A stretch of 64,000 nt of DNA. It comes from Microbacter sp. GSS18. Lineage in GTDB: Bacteria; Actinomycetota; Actinomycetes; Actinomycetales; Microbacteriaceae. Below, one piece after another: positions 17,561 through 25,900 of the stretch (position 1 is its first letter; every line of letters starts with the position of its first letter). A program made the translations under genes and the position numbers. The notes below the pieces were generated by a model. The model searched no databases. It saw nothing but the letters and a program-made list of their open reading frames with translations, and was not told where the DNA came from. The stretch covers positions 1,054,001 to 1,118,000 of the forward strand of contig CP119753.1 of NCBI GenBank assembly GCA_029319145.1. The letters are read 5' to 3'.

Positions 17561-18549
17561 TGGGCGCCATGAGCCGCTTCGGCAACGACCTGTACTCCGG
17601 CAAGATCTCATTCCCGTTCGTCGGACGCCGGCGACTGTGGTTCATCATCGCCGCCGTCCTGGTGATCGGGTCGGTGCTGGTGCCGCTCGTGCGGCCGATC
17701 CAGTTCTCGATCGAGTTCACCGGGGGCTCCCAGTTCACGGTGACCGGGCTCAGCAGCCCCGACCAGTCGCTGGCTACCGACGCGGTGCAGTCGGTCGTGC
17801 CGAACGCCGACACGCGGGTGACGACCGTCGGCGACTCGGCCGTCCGCGTCCAGACCGACCAGATGACCGACGCCGAGACCCGCGAGGTGAGTGCGTCGCT
17901 GGCCGACGTGTACGACGTGCCGACCTCCGAGGTCACGTCGTCGTTCATCGGCCCCAGCTGGGGAGCCGATGTGACGCGGCAGTCGCTGTGGGGCCTGGCG
18001 ATCTTCCTCGCCCTGACGTTCATCATCCTGGCGCTGTACTTCCGCACCTGGAAGATGTCGGCGGCGGCGATCATCGGCCTGGTCGACGTGCTGATCATCA
18101 CGGTCGGCGTGTACGCCCTCGCCGGGTTCCCGATCTCGCCCGCAGCGGTCATCGGATTCCTGACGATCCTGGCGTACTCGCTGTACGACACGACGGTCGT
18201 CTTCGACAAGATCCGCGAGAACACGGCCGAGGACGGCGAGATATCGGGGCGGACGTTCGGCGAGTCGGTCAACCTCGCCGTCAACCAGACCCTGGTGCGC
18301 TCGATCAACACGACGGTCGTGGCGATCCTGCCGGTCGGCGCGATCCTGTTCATCGGAGCATTCTGGCTCGGTGCTCAGACGCTCAGCGACATCTCGCTCG
18401 CGATCTTCGTGGGCATCATCGTCGCGGCCTATTCGACGCTGTTCGTCGCCGCGCCCCTGTACTCGCTGTTCCGCGAGCGCGAGCCCGGCATCCAGACCCG
18501 GAACGCGCGGGTGCTCGAATCCCGGGAGCGGGCGGGCCAGCCGGTCTGA
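17560..18549 (+). CDS. secF: Protein translocase subunit SecF
   Basis: Partner of SecD, 329 residues with six predicted spans. The first is about residues 27-46, followed by EFTGGSQF in the external domain; the later spans carry LAYSLYDTTVVFDKIREN, the SecF signature. ATG 17560 shares one base with the secD stop (TGATG) and has GGAGGGGGAG upstream; an in-frame ATG at 17569 is the alternative. The long open frame extending upstream in this phase is a shadow of secD. Confidence 0.95.
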   Translation: MGAMSRFGNDLYSGKISFPFVGRRRLWFIIAAVLVIGSVLVPLVRPIQFSIEFTGGSQFTVTGLSSPDQSLATDAVQSVVPNADTRVTTVGDSAVRVQTDQMTDAETREVSASLADVYDVPTSEVTSSFIGPSWGADVTRQSLWGLAIFLALTFIILALYFRTWKMSAAAIIGLVDVLIITVGVYALAGFPISPAAVIGFLTILAYSLYDTTVVFDKIRENTAEDGEISGRTFGESVNLAVNQTLVRSINTTVVAILPVGAILFIGAFWLGAQTLSDISLAIFVGIIVAAYSTLFVAAPLYSLFREREPGIQTRNARVLESRERAGQPV

Positions 18550-18552
18550 CCC

Positions 18553-18573
18553 GCCCCGTACGGGGCGTACGAT
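18553..18573 (+). promoter_or_regulatory. Palindrome and -10 box upstream of rsh
   Basis: GCCCCGTACGGGGC (18553-18566) is a perfect 14-bp palindrome in the spacer of a candidate promoter whose -10 is TACGAT (18568-18573). A leader of about 20 nt with GGGAGGGGG precedes the ATG. The position suits an operator for a regulator of the stringent response gene, but it could be chance in GC-rich DNA. Confidence 0.4.
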
Positions 18574-18600
18574 GGTCTGATCCGGGAGGGGGTATCGCAC

Positions 18601-20847
18601 ATGTCCGAAACGGTTCCTCCCGGGCCGACCTCGCTGCGTCGTCTGGTCCCGCGCATCTTCTCGCGCTCGGCCCGGCGAGACGATGTCGAGCAGCTGCTGC
18701 GCACCGTGCGCACGCATCACCCGCGCGGCGACCTCGCGATCGTCGAGCGCGCCTACAAGACCGCCGAACAGGCGCACGCGGGGCAGACCCGGCGCAGCGG
18801 CGAGCCGTACATCACGCATCCCCTCGCCGTCTCGCAGATCCTCGCCGATCTCGGGCTCGGTCCACGCGCGATCGCCGCGGCGCTGCTGCATGACACCGTC
18901 GAGGACACGTCCTACAGCCTCGATCAGCTGACGGCGGACTTCGGCGACGAGGTCGCCATGCTCGTCGACGGCGTGACCAAGCTCGACAAGGTCAAGTACG
19001 GCGAGAGCGCGCAGGCCGAGACGGTGCGCAAGATGATCGTCGCGATGTCCAAGGACATCCGCGTGCTGCTGATCAAGCTCGCCGACCGCCTGCACAACGC
19101 CCGCACGTGGGGCTTCGTTCCGGCCGAGAGCGCCAAGCGCAAGGCGACCGAGACACTCGAGATCTACGCGCCGCTCGCGCACCGGCTCGGCATCCAGACG
19201 ATCAAGTCCGAGCTCGAGGACCTGTCGTTCGCCGTGCTCCACCCCAAGCTCTTCGCCGAGATCGAGAGCCTGGTCAAGCAGCGCACGCCGCAGCGCGAGC
19301 AGTACGTGCAGAACGTCATCGACGCCGTCGACGCCGACCTGCGCGAGCTGCGCATCCGCGGTCGCGTCATGGGCCGTCCGAAGCAGCTGTACTCGGTGTA
19401 CCAGAAGATGATCGTCCGCGGCCGCGAGTTCGACGACATCTACGACCTCATCGGCATCCGCATCATCGTCGGCAGCGTCCGCGACTGCTACGCGGTGCTC
19501 GGGTCGATCCACGCACGGTGGACGCCGCTGCCCGGGCGTTTCAAGGACTACATCGCGACGCCGAAGTTCAACCTGTACCAGTCGCTGCACACGACGGTCA
19601 TCGGTCCCGGCGGGCGCACCGTCGAGATCCAGATCCGCACGCACGAGATGCACCAGCAGGCCGAGTACGGCGTCGCGGCGCACTGGAAGTACAAGGAGCA
19701 GATGGCCGGCGGCAAGTCCGACTCCAAGGCCATCGACACCGACATGGCGTGGCTCGCGCACATCTCGGACTGGCAGGCCGAGACCGCCGACCCCGGCGAG
19801 TTCCTCGATTCGCTGCGGTTCGAGATCGGCGCGAAGGAGGTCTACGTCTTCACGCCCAAGGGCAAGGTCATCGGCCTTCCCGCGGGGGCCACGCCGGTGG
19901 ACTTCGCCTACGCGGTGCACACCGAGGTCGGACACCGCACCATGGGCGCCAAGGTCAACGGCCGCCTGGTGCCGCTGGAGTCCGAGCTCAAGAGCGGCGA
20001 CGTCGTCGAGGTCTTCACCTCGAAGAATCCGGATGCCGGCCCGAGCCAGGACTGGCTGGGCTTCGTGAAATCGACCCGCGCGCGCAACAAGATCCGCGGC
20101 TGGTTCACCAAGGAGCGTCGCGAAGAGGCGATCGAGCAGGGCAAGGACGCCATCGCGCGTGCCATGCGCCGCCAGAACCTACCCCTGCAGCGCCTCATGA
20201 GCCAGGACTCCTTCAGCGAGGTGGCCCACGAGCTGCGCTACGAGGACGTCTCGGCGCTGTACGCGGCAATCGGCGAAGGCCATGTGTCGACGCAGTCGGT
20301 GATCGAGAAGGTCACGGCGCTCGTGCGCGCGAGCGAGACCGCCACCGGGCCGATCGACCTGCCCGAGGTCGGGCGCTCGCGTGCCCCGCGCGGCGGCGAT
20401 TCCGGGGTCCTGGTGCGGGGCGCCCCCGACATCCTGGTCAAGCTCGCCAAGTGCTGCACGCCCGTGCCCGGAGACGAGATCATGGGCTTCGTCACGCGCG
20501 GCAGCGGAGTGTCGGTGCACCGTTCGGACTGCACCAACGTGAAGTCGCTCATGCAGGACCCGCAGCGACTCATCGAGGTCGAGTGGGCTCCGACGAGCAA
20601 GAGCGTGTTCCTGGTGCAGATCCAGGTCGAGGCCCTCGACCGCTCGAGGCTCCTCAGCGACGTGACGCGGGTCCTCAGCGAGCACCACGTCAACATCCTG
20701 TCGGCCACCGTCACCACCTCGAACGACCGCCTCGCGATCAGCAAGTTCGTCTTCGAGATGGGCGACATCGTGCACCTGGATCGCGTGCTCAACGCGGTCC
20801 GCCGCATCGACGCGGTCTACGACGTGTACCGCGTGACCTCGTCCTGA
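18601..20847 (+). CDS. relA: Bifunctional (p)ppGpp synthetase/hydrolase
   Basis: Long RSH enzyme of the stringent response, 748 residues. The hydrolase HD domain is intact (H73, H97-D98, E101-D102). The synthetase domain (about 240-370) has R313-F-K-D316, the RXKD form typical of bifunctional enzymes, then [11 protein letters not shown] and VEIQIRT. A TGS domain (about 415-475, [14 protein letters not shown]) and a C-terminal ACT domain (about 670-745) follow, with a conserved Cys pair in [12 protein letters not shown]. It should both make and destroy (p)ppGpp. Its 3' end overlaps a convergent gene by 31 bases. Confidence 0.96.
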   Translation: MSETVPPGPTSLRRLVPRIFSRSARRDDVEQLLRTVRTHHPRGDLAIVERAYKTAEQAHAGQTRRSGEPYITHPLAVSQILADLGLGPRAIAAALLHDTVEDTSYSLDQLTADFGDEVAMLVDGVTKLDKVKYGESAQAETVRKMIVAMSKDIRVLLIKLADRLHNARTWGFVPAESAKRKATETLEIYAPLAHRLGIQTIKSELEDLSFAVLHPKLFAEIESLVKQRTPQREQYVQNVIDAVDADLRELRIRGRVMGRPKQLYSVYQKMIVRGREFDDIYDLIGIRIIVGSVRDCYAVLGSIHARWTPLPGRFKDYIATPKFNLYQSLHTTVIGPGGRTVEIQIRTHEMHQQAEYGVAAHWKYKEQMAGGKSDSKAIDTDMAWLAHISDWQAETADPGEFLDSLRFEIGAKEVYVFTPKGKVIGLPAGATPVDFAYAVHTEVGHRTMGAKVNGRLVPLESELKSGDVVEVFTSKNPDAGPSQDWLGFVKSTRARNKIRGWFTKERREEAIEQGKDAIARAMRRQNLPLQRLMSQDSFSEVAHELRYEDVSALYAAIGEGHVSTQSVIEKVTALVRASETATGPIDLPEVGRSRAPRGGDSGVLVRGAPDILVKLAKCCTPVPGDEIMGFVTRGSGVSVHRSDCTNVKSLMQDPQRLIEVEWAPTSKSVFLVQIQVEALDRSRLLSDVTRVLSEHHVNILSATVTTSNDRLAISKFVFEMGDIVHLDRVLNAVRRIDAVYDVYRVTSS

Positions 20848-21395
20848 CCGCCCGCGGCGGTGGCCGTGAGTTCGCGCAGCAGCATGACCGCCGCGCGCTT
20901 GCGGGGGAACGGTCCCGATGCCGTGACGCGCGCGAGCGCCTCGCCGGCCAGGCGCGGCTCCGAGCGGGCCATGCGCAGCGCCGCTTCGGCGTGCGCGGGG
21001 TCGGGGGTGCGCGCGAGGTCGACGATCGTGCGCATCGGCGACGTCACGTGCACCCCGCCCACCATCACGAGGTCGTGAGGCGGGATCGCGGGGTCGCGGT
21101 AGACGAACCGGCGATCGAACGACGCGTGCAGGCGGTGGGGGACGGCCCGCTGGACGGTGTGACGGGCGGGCGGGCCGTCGAGGGCGCCGTGGATCCAGGC
21201 CGCGCTCAGGTGGGACGCCGCACGTGCGTCACCGAGCAGGCGGACGAGGGAGCCTGCGCGCAGGGCCGCCGTCTCGACGGCGTCGGCCGGGATGTACGCC
21301 TCGCCGAGCTCGACGAGCAGCCCGTCCAGCCGCGCCGCGGCGAGCTCCGCGGTCGAGAGCCGGTCTTCGGCGAAGAAGAGGAAAGGCGACGACAT
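20817..21395 (-). CDS. AbiEi-like antitoxin-domain protein, solitary
   Basis: 192 residues with start ATG 21395 ([11 protein letters not shown]); an ATG at 21413 is possible. The middle ([11 protein letters not shown], then [12 protein letters not shown], then [15 protein letters not shown]) resembles the C-terminal part of AbiEi-type antitoxins, which occur widely in actinobacteria as lone proteins of unclear role. No AbiEii toxin or other partner lies beside it. The N-terminus lacks a clear winged helix, so it may be a trimmed member. It converges on and overlaps the last 31 bases of rsh. Confidence 0.65.
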   Translation of the reverse strand: MSSPFLFFAEDRLSTAELAAARLDGLLVELGEAYIPADAVETAALRAGSLVRLLGDARAASHLSAAWIHGALDGPPARHTVQRAVPHRLHASFDRRFVYRDPAIPPHDLVMVGGVHVTSPMRTIVDLARTPDPAHAEAALRMARSEPRLAGEALARVTASGPFPRKRAAVMLLRELTATAAGGQDEVTRYTS

Positions 21396-21464
21396 GTCGG
21401 CAGTGTGCCGCATGCGCCCCGGCTCCGCCGCGGGTGCCGCGGAGTCTGTGGAAACCTCGCGGAC

Positions 21465-22727
21465 TCAGCCGCCCAGCGCGCGCAGCCAGGCCTTGCGCGC
21501 CTCGAGCGCCTCCTTCGCCGCCGCGATCGCCTTCTTGTCACCGCGCCCCTCGGCCTCGACGAGCTCCTGCTCGAGCTTGTCGATGGCGTCGGTCAGCTGC
21601 CGCGTCATGTCGTTGGCGCGCGCCTTGGTCTCGGGATCGTTGCGCTTCCAGTCCGCGTCCTCCCGGGAGCGCAGCGCATTCTCGATCTTGCGCAGATCGT
21701 CGTCGAGCGAGCGCTCCACGTCGCGCGGGAAGATCCGGCCGACGTCGTCCCATTGACGCTGGATCGCGGTCAGCTGCGAACGAGCCGCCGTGAGGTCCTT
21801 CACATCGGCGATGCCGCGCGCCTGCTCGAGCAGGCCCTTGCGGATCTCGATCTTCTCGCGGGACGCCTCGGCGTCGGCGGCCTCGCGCGCGGTGCGCGCG
21901 GAGTAGAGGGCGTCGCCGGCGGTCTTGAAGCGCGCCCACAGTGCGTCGTCGGCCTTCTTGCCGGCGCGGCCGGCGGCCTTCCACTGCTCGAGCAGATCGC
22001 GGTAGGCGCCGATGCCGTCCTCGCCCTGCGGAGCCAGCGCCTCGGCCCGCTCGACCAGGCGCGTCTTGCGGTCGCGCACGACCTTGTGCTGCTCGTCGAG
22101 CTGCGCGTAGAACTCCCGGCGATTCTTGTCGAGGATGCCGCGCGCATCGCGGAATCGCTTCCACAGCGCCTGCCCGGTCGAGCGGGGCAGGCGCGGCCCG
22201 TTCTGCTGGTGCGCCTGCCACTGGTCGAACAGGGCCGACATCTCGGCAGACGCCTGCTTCCACTGCACGGTCTCGGGGTCGCGGGCGGCGAGGGCCTCGG
22301 CCTTCTCGACCAGCGCGGTGCGCTCGCGCACCGCCTCGTCGACGGCCTCGCGTGCTGCGGCGGCCTCGGTCTCGCTCTCGGCCTCGAGCATCGAGGTCAG
22401 TGCGGTGATGCGGGCCAGCAGCGCCTCGAGATCGCCCACGGCGGCGGCTCCCGTCACCTTGTCGGCGACGGCGCGCGACGCCTTGCGCAGGTCTGCCGCG
22501 GACGCGCCGCCACGACGGTGCCGCACCTCGAGGAGTCCGACCTCGCCGGCGAGATCGGCGTACTTCCGCTCGAAATACGCCAGGGCCTCTTCCGGGGACC
22601 CGTCGGGGTATTGACCCACGACGCGCCAGCCGGACGCTTCGCGCACCGAGACGGTGCCGTCGTCGTCGACGCGGCCCCAGGGCTCGTCGGTGGTGGACTC
22701 GGGAGTGGTTTCTGCGTCGGCAGTCAC
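21465..22727 (-). CDS. DUF349 domain protein
   Basis: About 420 residues, highly charged and almost all helical, with several DUF349 repeats (units carry 'W..f...gd.l......r', e.g. LWKRFRDARGILDKNRREFY, LWARFKTAGDALYSARTARE and WDDVGRIFPRDVERSLDDDL). It begins with a short acidic tail and a GRVDDDGTVSVRE segment. GTG 22727 is preceded by GAGGTG at good spacing; GTG 22736 is an alternative. Adjacency to rsh is conserved in Microbacteriaceae. Function is not established; a link to replication or stress has been proposed for the family. Confidence 0.82.
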   Translation of the reverse strand: MTADAETTPESTTDEPWGRVDDDGTVSVREASGWRVVGQYPDGSPEEALAYFERKYADLAGEVGLLEVRHRRGGASAADLRKASRAVADKVTGAAAVGDLEALLARITALTSMLEAESETEAAAAREAVDEAVRERTALVEKAEALAARDPETVQWKQASAEMSALFDQWQAHQQNGPRLPRSTGQALWKRFRDARGILDKNRREFYAQLDEQHKVVRDRKTRLVERAEALAPQGEDGIGAYRDLLEQWKAAGRAGKKADDALWARFKTAGDALYSARTAREAADAEASREKIEIRKGLLEQARGIADVKDLTAARSQLTAIQRQWDDVGRIFPRDVERSLDDDLRKIENALRSREDADWKRNDPETKARANDMTRQLTDAIDKLEQELVEAEGRGDKKAIAAAKEALEARKAWLRALGG

Positions 22728-22823
22728 GGATTGCACCTCATCGCGGCTCTCGCCGCCTGTGGGGGGTTGGACGGGGCCAAGCCTAGTACGCCGCGTGCGG
22801 ATCGACCGCGGTCGCGACGGGGA

Positions 22824-23177
22824 TCAGGGCTCGGGTGTGGGCGTCGGGGATGCGGATGCCGTGGGCGTCGGGGATGCGGATGCCGTGGGCGCGGGCGAAC
22901 CCGACGCCGAGGGGGACGGGGTCGACGTAGGTGTCGTCGTCGGGAGGGGGGCGACGGTGGCCGAGGGCTCCGCGCCGGTGCCGGCCGGTCCGACGGTGAA
23001 GTAGGCGACCTGCACGGCTCCGATCCCGATGACGATCAGCCCGCCGGCGACGCAGGCGATGACGTTGTCCCGCGTGCGACGACGCGCGAGGCCCGCGTGG
23101 AAGTCGCGCCGCGCCTGGTACAGCCGCGTGCGCTCCCGCGCGGCGCGCGCGGCCGGATCCTTGCCTGCCTTCGACAC
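22824..23177 (-). CDS. Small membrane protein with Ser/Pro/Thr-rich tail
   Basis: 117 residues. Basic N-terminus ([23 protein letters not shown], about 17-39), one span (about 40-60, [22 protein letters not shown]), then an external tail of repeated A-S-P-T-P-T units. The basic helix plus span matches, from memory, the N-terminal anchor of cyclophilin-type peptidyl-prolyl isomerases found at this place in related genomes, but the isomerase domain is absent. GTG 23177 has AAGGGGG upstream. It is divergent from rarA. Confidence 0.72.
   Translation of the reverse strand: MSKAGKDPAARAARERTRLYQARRDFHAGLARRRTRDNVIACVAGGLIVIGIGAVQVAYFTVGPAGTGAEPSATVAPLPTTTPTSTPSPSASGSPAPTASASPTPTASASPTPTPEP
22841..22888. 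repeat. Perfect 24-bp tandem duplication
   Basis: Two identical 24-bp units (22841-22864 and 22865-22888) inside the small membrane protein gene, encoding two eight-residue Ala/Ser/Pro/Thr units. The frame is kept, and the identity at third positions points to a recent duplication. Confidence 0.85.
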
Positions 23178-23209
23178 GGCACCCCCTTCGACCCGGGCGG
23201 CTCCCGGGC

Positions 23210-23230
23210 GGGTCGATCCTAGATCGACCC
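23210..23230. promoter_or_regulatory. Inverted repeat in the divergent promoter region of the small membrane protein and rarA
   Basis: GGGTCGAT (23210-23217) and ATCGACCC (23223-23230) pair around a 5-nt centre. The centre holds TAGGAT on the - strand (23221-23216), a candidate -10 for the small membrane protein, so the repeat may be an operator. Confidence 0.35.
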
Positions 23231-23273
23231 GAGAGCCGGGCCCAAACCGCACTCTCGGGTCGCGGGGCGCGGC

Positions 23274-23279
23274 TAGCCT
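23274..23279 (+). promoter_or_regulatory. -10 box for leaderless rarA
   Basis: TAGCCT followed by 7 nt and the GTG at 23287, with no ribosome site between. Confidence 0.45.
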
Positions 23280-23286
23280 GGATGGC

Positions 23287-24618
23287 GTGACGACACCGAG
23301 CGCGCTGTTCGCGGGCCAGACCCCGCTCGCCGTGCGCATGCGTCCCACGTCGCTCGACGAGGTGGCCGGGCAGGCGCACCTCCTGCGTCGCGGCTCGCCG
23401 CTGGTCGCGCTGGCGGATGCCGATGCACGCACCACCGCGACCTCGGTGATCCTGTGGGGTCCGCCGGGCACCGGCAAGACGACTCTCGCGCAGGCGATCG
23501 CCCGATCGTCGGGGCGGCGCTTCGTCGAACTGTCGGCCATCACGGCGGGCGTGCGCGATGTGCGCGAGGTCATGCAGGAGGCCCTCGATCAGCGCGACCT
23601 GTACGGGCAGTCGACGATCCTGTTCCTGGACGAGATCCACCGGTTCACCAAGGCCCAGCAGGACGCCCTGCTTCCGGGCGTCGAGAACGGCTGGGTCGTC
23701 CTGATCGCGGCCACGACCGAGAACCCCTCGTTCTCCGTCATCGCGCCGCTGCTTTCGCGGTCGCTGCTGCTGACGCTGCAACCGCTCACCGACGATGATC
23801 TGCGCGTGCTCATCGACCGCGCCGTCACGGACGCGCGGGGGCTCGCCGGCTCCGTGTCGCTCGGCGACGAGGCGCGGGAGGCGCTCGTCCGTCTGGCGTC
23901 GGGGGACGCGCGGCGCGCGCTGACGGCCCTCGAGGCCGCGGCCTCGCTCGCGCCCCCGGCCGACGACCCCGACTCCGTGCCCGAGATCGGCGCGGATCAC
24001 GTCGCGCAGGCGGTGGACCGCGCTCTGCTGCGCTACGACCGCCAGGGCGACGAGCACTACGACGTCATCAGCGCCTTCATCAAGTCGATCCGCGGATCGG
24101 ACCCGGACGCGGCGATCCACTACCTCGCGCGCATGATCGAGGCGGGGGAGGACCCCCGGTTCATCGCGCGTCGCCTGATCATCTCGGCCGCCGAGGACAT
24201 CGGGCTCGCCGATCCGCACGCGCTCCCGCTGGCTGTCGCCGCGGCGGAGTCGGTGCAGATGATCGGGATGCCCGAGGGGCGCATCCCCCTGGCCGAGGCC
24301 ACCGTCTACCTCGCCACGACCGCGAAGTCCAACGCCGCGTACAACGCGATCAACGCCGCCATCGCCGATGTGCGGGCCGGCGGCTTCGGCCGCGTGCCCG
24401 CGCACCTGCGCGATGCGCACTACCCCGGAGCGAAGCGGCTGGGCCACGGCAAGGGATACGTCTACCCGCACGATGCCGACGTCGGCGTGGTCGCCCAGCA
24501 GTACCTGCCCGACGATCTGCGCGGACGCCGGTACTACGAGCCGACGGCCCGCGGGCAGGAGCGCGAGGTCCAGGCGCGGCTGGCGAAGATCCGCCGCATC
24601 CTGGACCCCGACGGCTGA
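23287..24618 (+). CDS. rarA: Replication-associated recombination protein A (RarA/MgsA)
   Basis: AAA+ ATPase acting at stalled replication forks, 443 residues. Walker [11 protein letters not shown] (about 58-67), Walker [11 protein letters not shown], sensor region [11 protein letters not shown], and a C-terminal tetramerisation domain with [29 protein letters not shown] and [17 protein letters not shown]. The gene looks leaderless. Placement between the rsh region and rpsD is common in actinobacteria. Confidence 0.94.
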   Translation: MTTPSALFAGQTPLAVRMRPTSLDEVAGQAHLLRRGSPLVALADADARTTATSVILWGPPGTGKTTLAQAIARSSGRRFVELSAITAGVRDVREVMQEALDQRDLYGQSTILFLDEIHRFTKAQQDALLPGVENGWVVLIAATTENPSFSVIAPLLSRSLLLTLQPLTDDDLRVLIDRAVTDARGLAGSVSLGDEAREALVRLASGDARRALTALEAAASLAPPADDPDSVPEIGADHVAQAVDRALLRYDRQGDEHYDVISAFIKSIRGSDPDAAIHYLARMIEAGEDPRFIARRLIISAAEDIGLADPHALPLAVAAAESVQMIGMPEGRIPLAEATVYLATTAKSNAAYNAINAAIADVRAGGFGRVPAHLRDAHYPGAKRLGHGKGYVYPHDADVGVVAQQYLPDDLRGRRYYEPTARGQEREVQARLAKIRRILDPDG

Positions 24619-24812
24619 CCCGCCGACGCCTCAGCGGCCCGCCAGGACGCGTCTGGTAGCATGGACCGGCTCGAAACCGGGTTTTCGGGCATCCCCCTTC
24701 TTCTTCATCCACCTTTCGGTATCGCCCCGGCGTGCGGACCGGGAGGGCGGAGTCGGGGAGATACGTCCGTGAGCCGCGAAAGTCGCGGCCACGTCATCGG
24801 AAGGAATGCTTC
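24619..24812 (+). promoter_or_regulatory. rpsD promoter and leader
   Basis: A TAGCAT -10 (24657-24662) would start a leader of about 145 nt before rpsD. The leader holds a pyrimidine-rich run (about 24694-24712), a GC-rich stretch and a ribosome site AAGGAA (24801-24806). S4 regulates its own operon in several bacteria, so the leader may carry an S4 target, but no known fold is recognised. Confidence 0.42.
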
Positions 24813-25442
24813 GTGGCAACGAAGTCCCAGGACCGCCGCAAGGTCCGCATGTCCCGCGCCCTCGGCGTCGCCCTGACGCCGAAGGCCGCCCGCTACCTCG
24901 AGAAGCGCCCGTACGCCCCCGGCGAGCACGGCCGCACCAAGCGCAAGGCCGACAGCGACTACGCCGTCCGCCTCCGCGAGAAGCAGCGTCTGCGCGAGCA
25001 GTACGGCATTCGCGAGAAGCAGCTGCGCATCCAGTTCGAGGAGGCCCGCCGCAAGGACGGCCTGACGGGTGAGAACCTCGTCGAGCAGCTCGAGATGCGT
25101 CTGGACGCCCTCGTCGTGCGTGCCGGCTTCGCCCGCACCACCGCGCAGGCGCGCCAGCTCGTCGTGCACCGCCACATCCTCGTGGACGGCCAGCTCGTCG
25201 ACCGCCCGTCGTTCCGTGTGAAGCCGGGTCAGCTCATCCACGTCAAGCCCAAGAGCGAGACTCTCGAGCCCTTCCAGGTGGCGGCCGCCGGCGGCCACGC
25301 CGAGGTCCTGCCCCCCGTTCCGGGCTACCTCGAGGTCGAGCTCGACAAGCTGCAGGCCCGCCTCGTGCGCCGTCCCAAGCGCGCCGAGGTTCCGGTCACC
25401 TGCGAGGTCCAGCTCGTCGTCGAGTACTACGCCGCTCGCTGA
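24813..25442 (+). CDS. rpsD: 30S ribosomal protein S4
   Basis: Early-binding 16S rRNA protein, 209 residues. It begins VATKSQDRRKVRMSRALG and lacks the N-terminal cysteine cluster, so it is the zinc-independent type. The S4 RNA-binding domain is about 90-155 (MRLDALVVRAGFARTTAQARQLVVHRHILVDG). Two ribosome-site and start choices exist; GTG 24813 with AAGGAA fits best. It stands alone here, not in the alpha operon, as in many actinobacteria of this family. Confidence 0.96.
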   Translation: MATKSQDRRKVRMSRALGVALTPKAARYLEKRPYAPGEHGRTKRKADSDYAVRLREKQRLREQYGIREKQLRIQFEEARRKDGLTGENLVEQLEMRLDALVVRAGFARTTAQARQLVVHRHILVDGQLVDRPSFRVKPGQLIHVKPKSETLEPFQVAAAGGHAEVLPPVPGYLEVELDKLQARLVRRPKRAEVPVTCEVQLVVEYYAAR

Positions 25443-25479
25443 GCGCGTCGTCTCGCCTCGCCGGCTCGCCGAGCGGGGC

Positions 25480-25510
25480 CGAAGGGCGCCGGGTTTCCCG
25501 GCGCCCTTCG
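25480..25510 (+). terminator. Hairpin terminator after rpsD
   Basis: A 14-bp perfect stem (25480-25493 with 25497-25510) closes on a TTT loop and is followed by TCGTTTG. The T run is weak, as is usual in high-GC actinobacteria. Confidence 0.75.
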
Positions 25511-25564
25511 TCGTTTGCGCCTACGATGGTCAGATGCCGCGCCCGCGGTCGAGGAAGTGGTGAC

Positions 25565-25843
25565 ATGAAGAATCTGCTGTGGTTCCTGTTGGGCATTGCC
25601 GGCGGGTTCGTACTCGCGCACCTGGTCAACAAGGACCCCCGCGGACACGAGCTGCTGGCCGAGGTGGACGCCCGCATCGGGCAGTTCACCGACCGCATCG
25701 GCGACGCGTACCGCGAGCAGGAGTCGCGCATCGCCGGACTCGCCGACGAGGTGAAGGATGCCGCGGCCGGCGCCGTGCAGACCGCACGCGAGGCGGCCGC
25801 CGAGGCCGTCGCCGACGCCGCCGCGGCGAAGTCCGCCGACTGA
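25565..25843 (+). CDS. Small membrane-anchored helical protein (YtxH-like)
   Basis: 92 residues: one hydrophobic segment (about 3-20, NLLWFLLGIAGGFVLAHL) followed by a long amphipathic helix rich in Ala, Glu and Asp. The plan matches small YtxH/apolipoprotein-like anchors without known function. GAGGAAG lies upstream of the ATG, and a TACGAT box (about 25523) may be its promoter. It sits between rpsD and alaS, in the same direction; alaS follows 57 nt after the stop. Confidence 0.75.
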   Translation: MKNLLWFLLGIAGGFVLAHLVNKDPRGHELLAEVDARIGQFTDRIGDAYREQESRIAGLADEVKDAAAGAVQTAREAAAEAVADAAAAKSAD

Positions 25844-25857
25844 CCCCCATGCACAGC

Positions 25858-25876
25858 CTCCCCCTCACGGGGGAGA
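25858..25876 (+). promoter_or_regulatory. Short hairpin before alaS
   Basis: CTCCCCC and GGGGGAG pair perfectly around TCAC, 24 nt before the alaS start. It could mask or expose the ribosome site, or reflect chance. Confidence 0.3.
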
Positions 25877-25900
25877 AGACCGCCCACCGCAAGGACCGCA

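Noticed and set aside
19107..23222. A 1371-codon open frame on + spanning rsh and the genes on the other strand
   Set aside because: It overlaps rsh, the AbiEi-like gene and the DUF349 gene in wrong phase; its translation is Arg/Gly/Ala-rich low complexity, as expected for shadows in GC-rich DNA.
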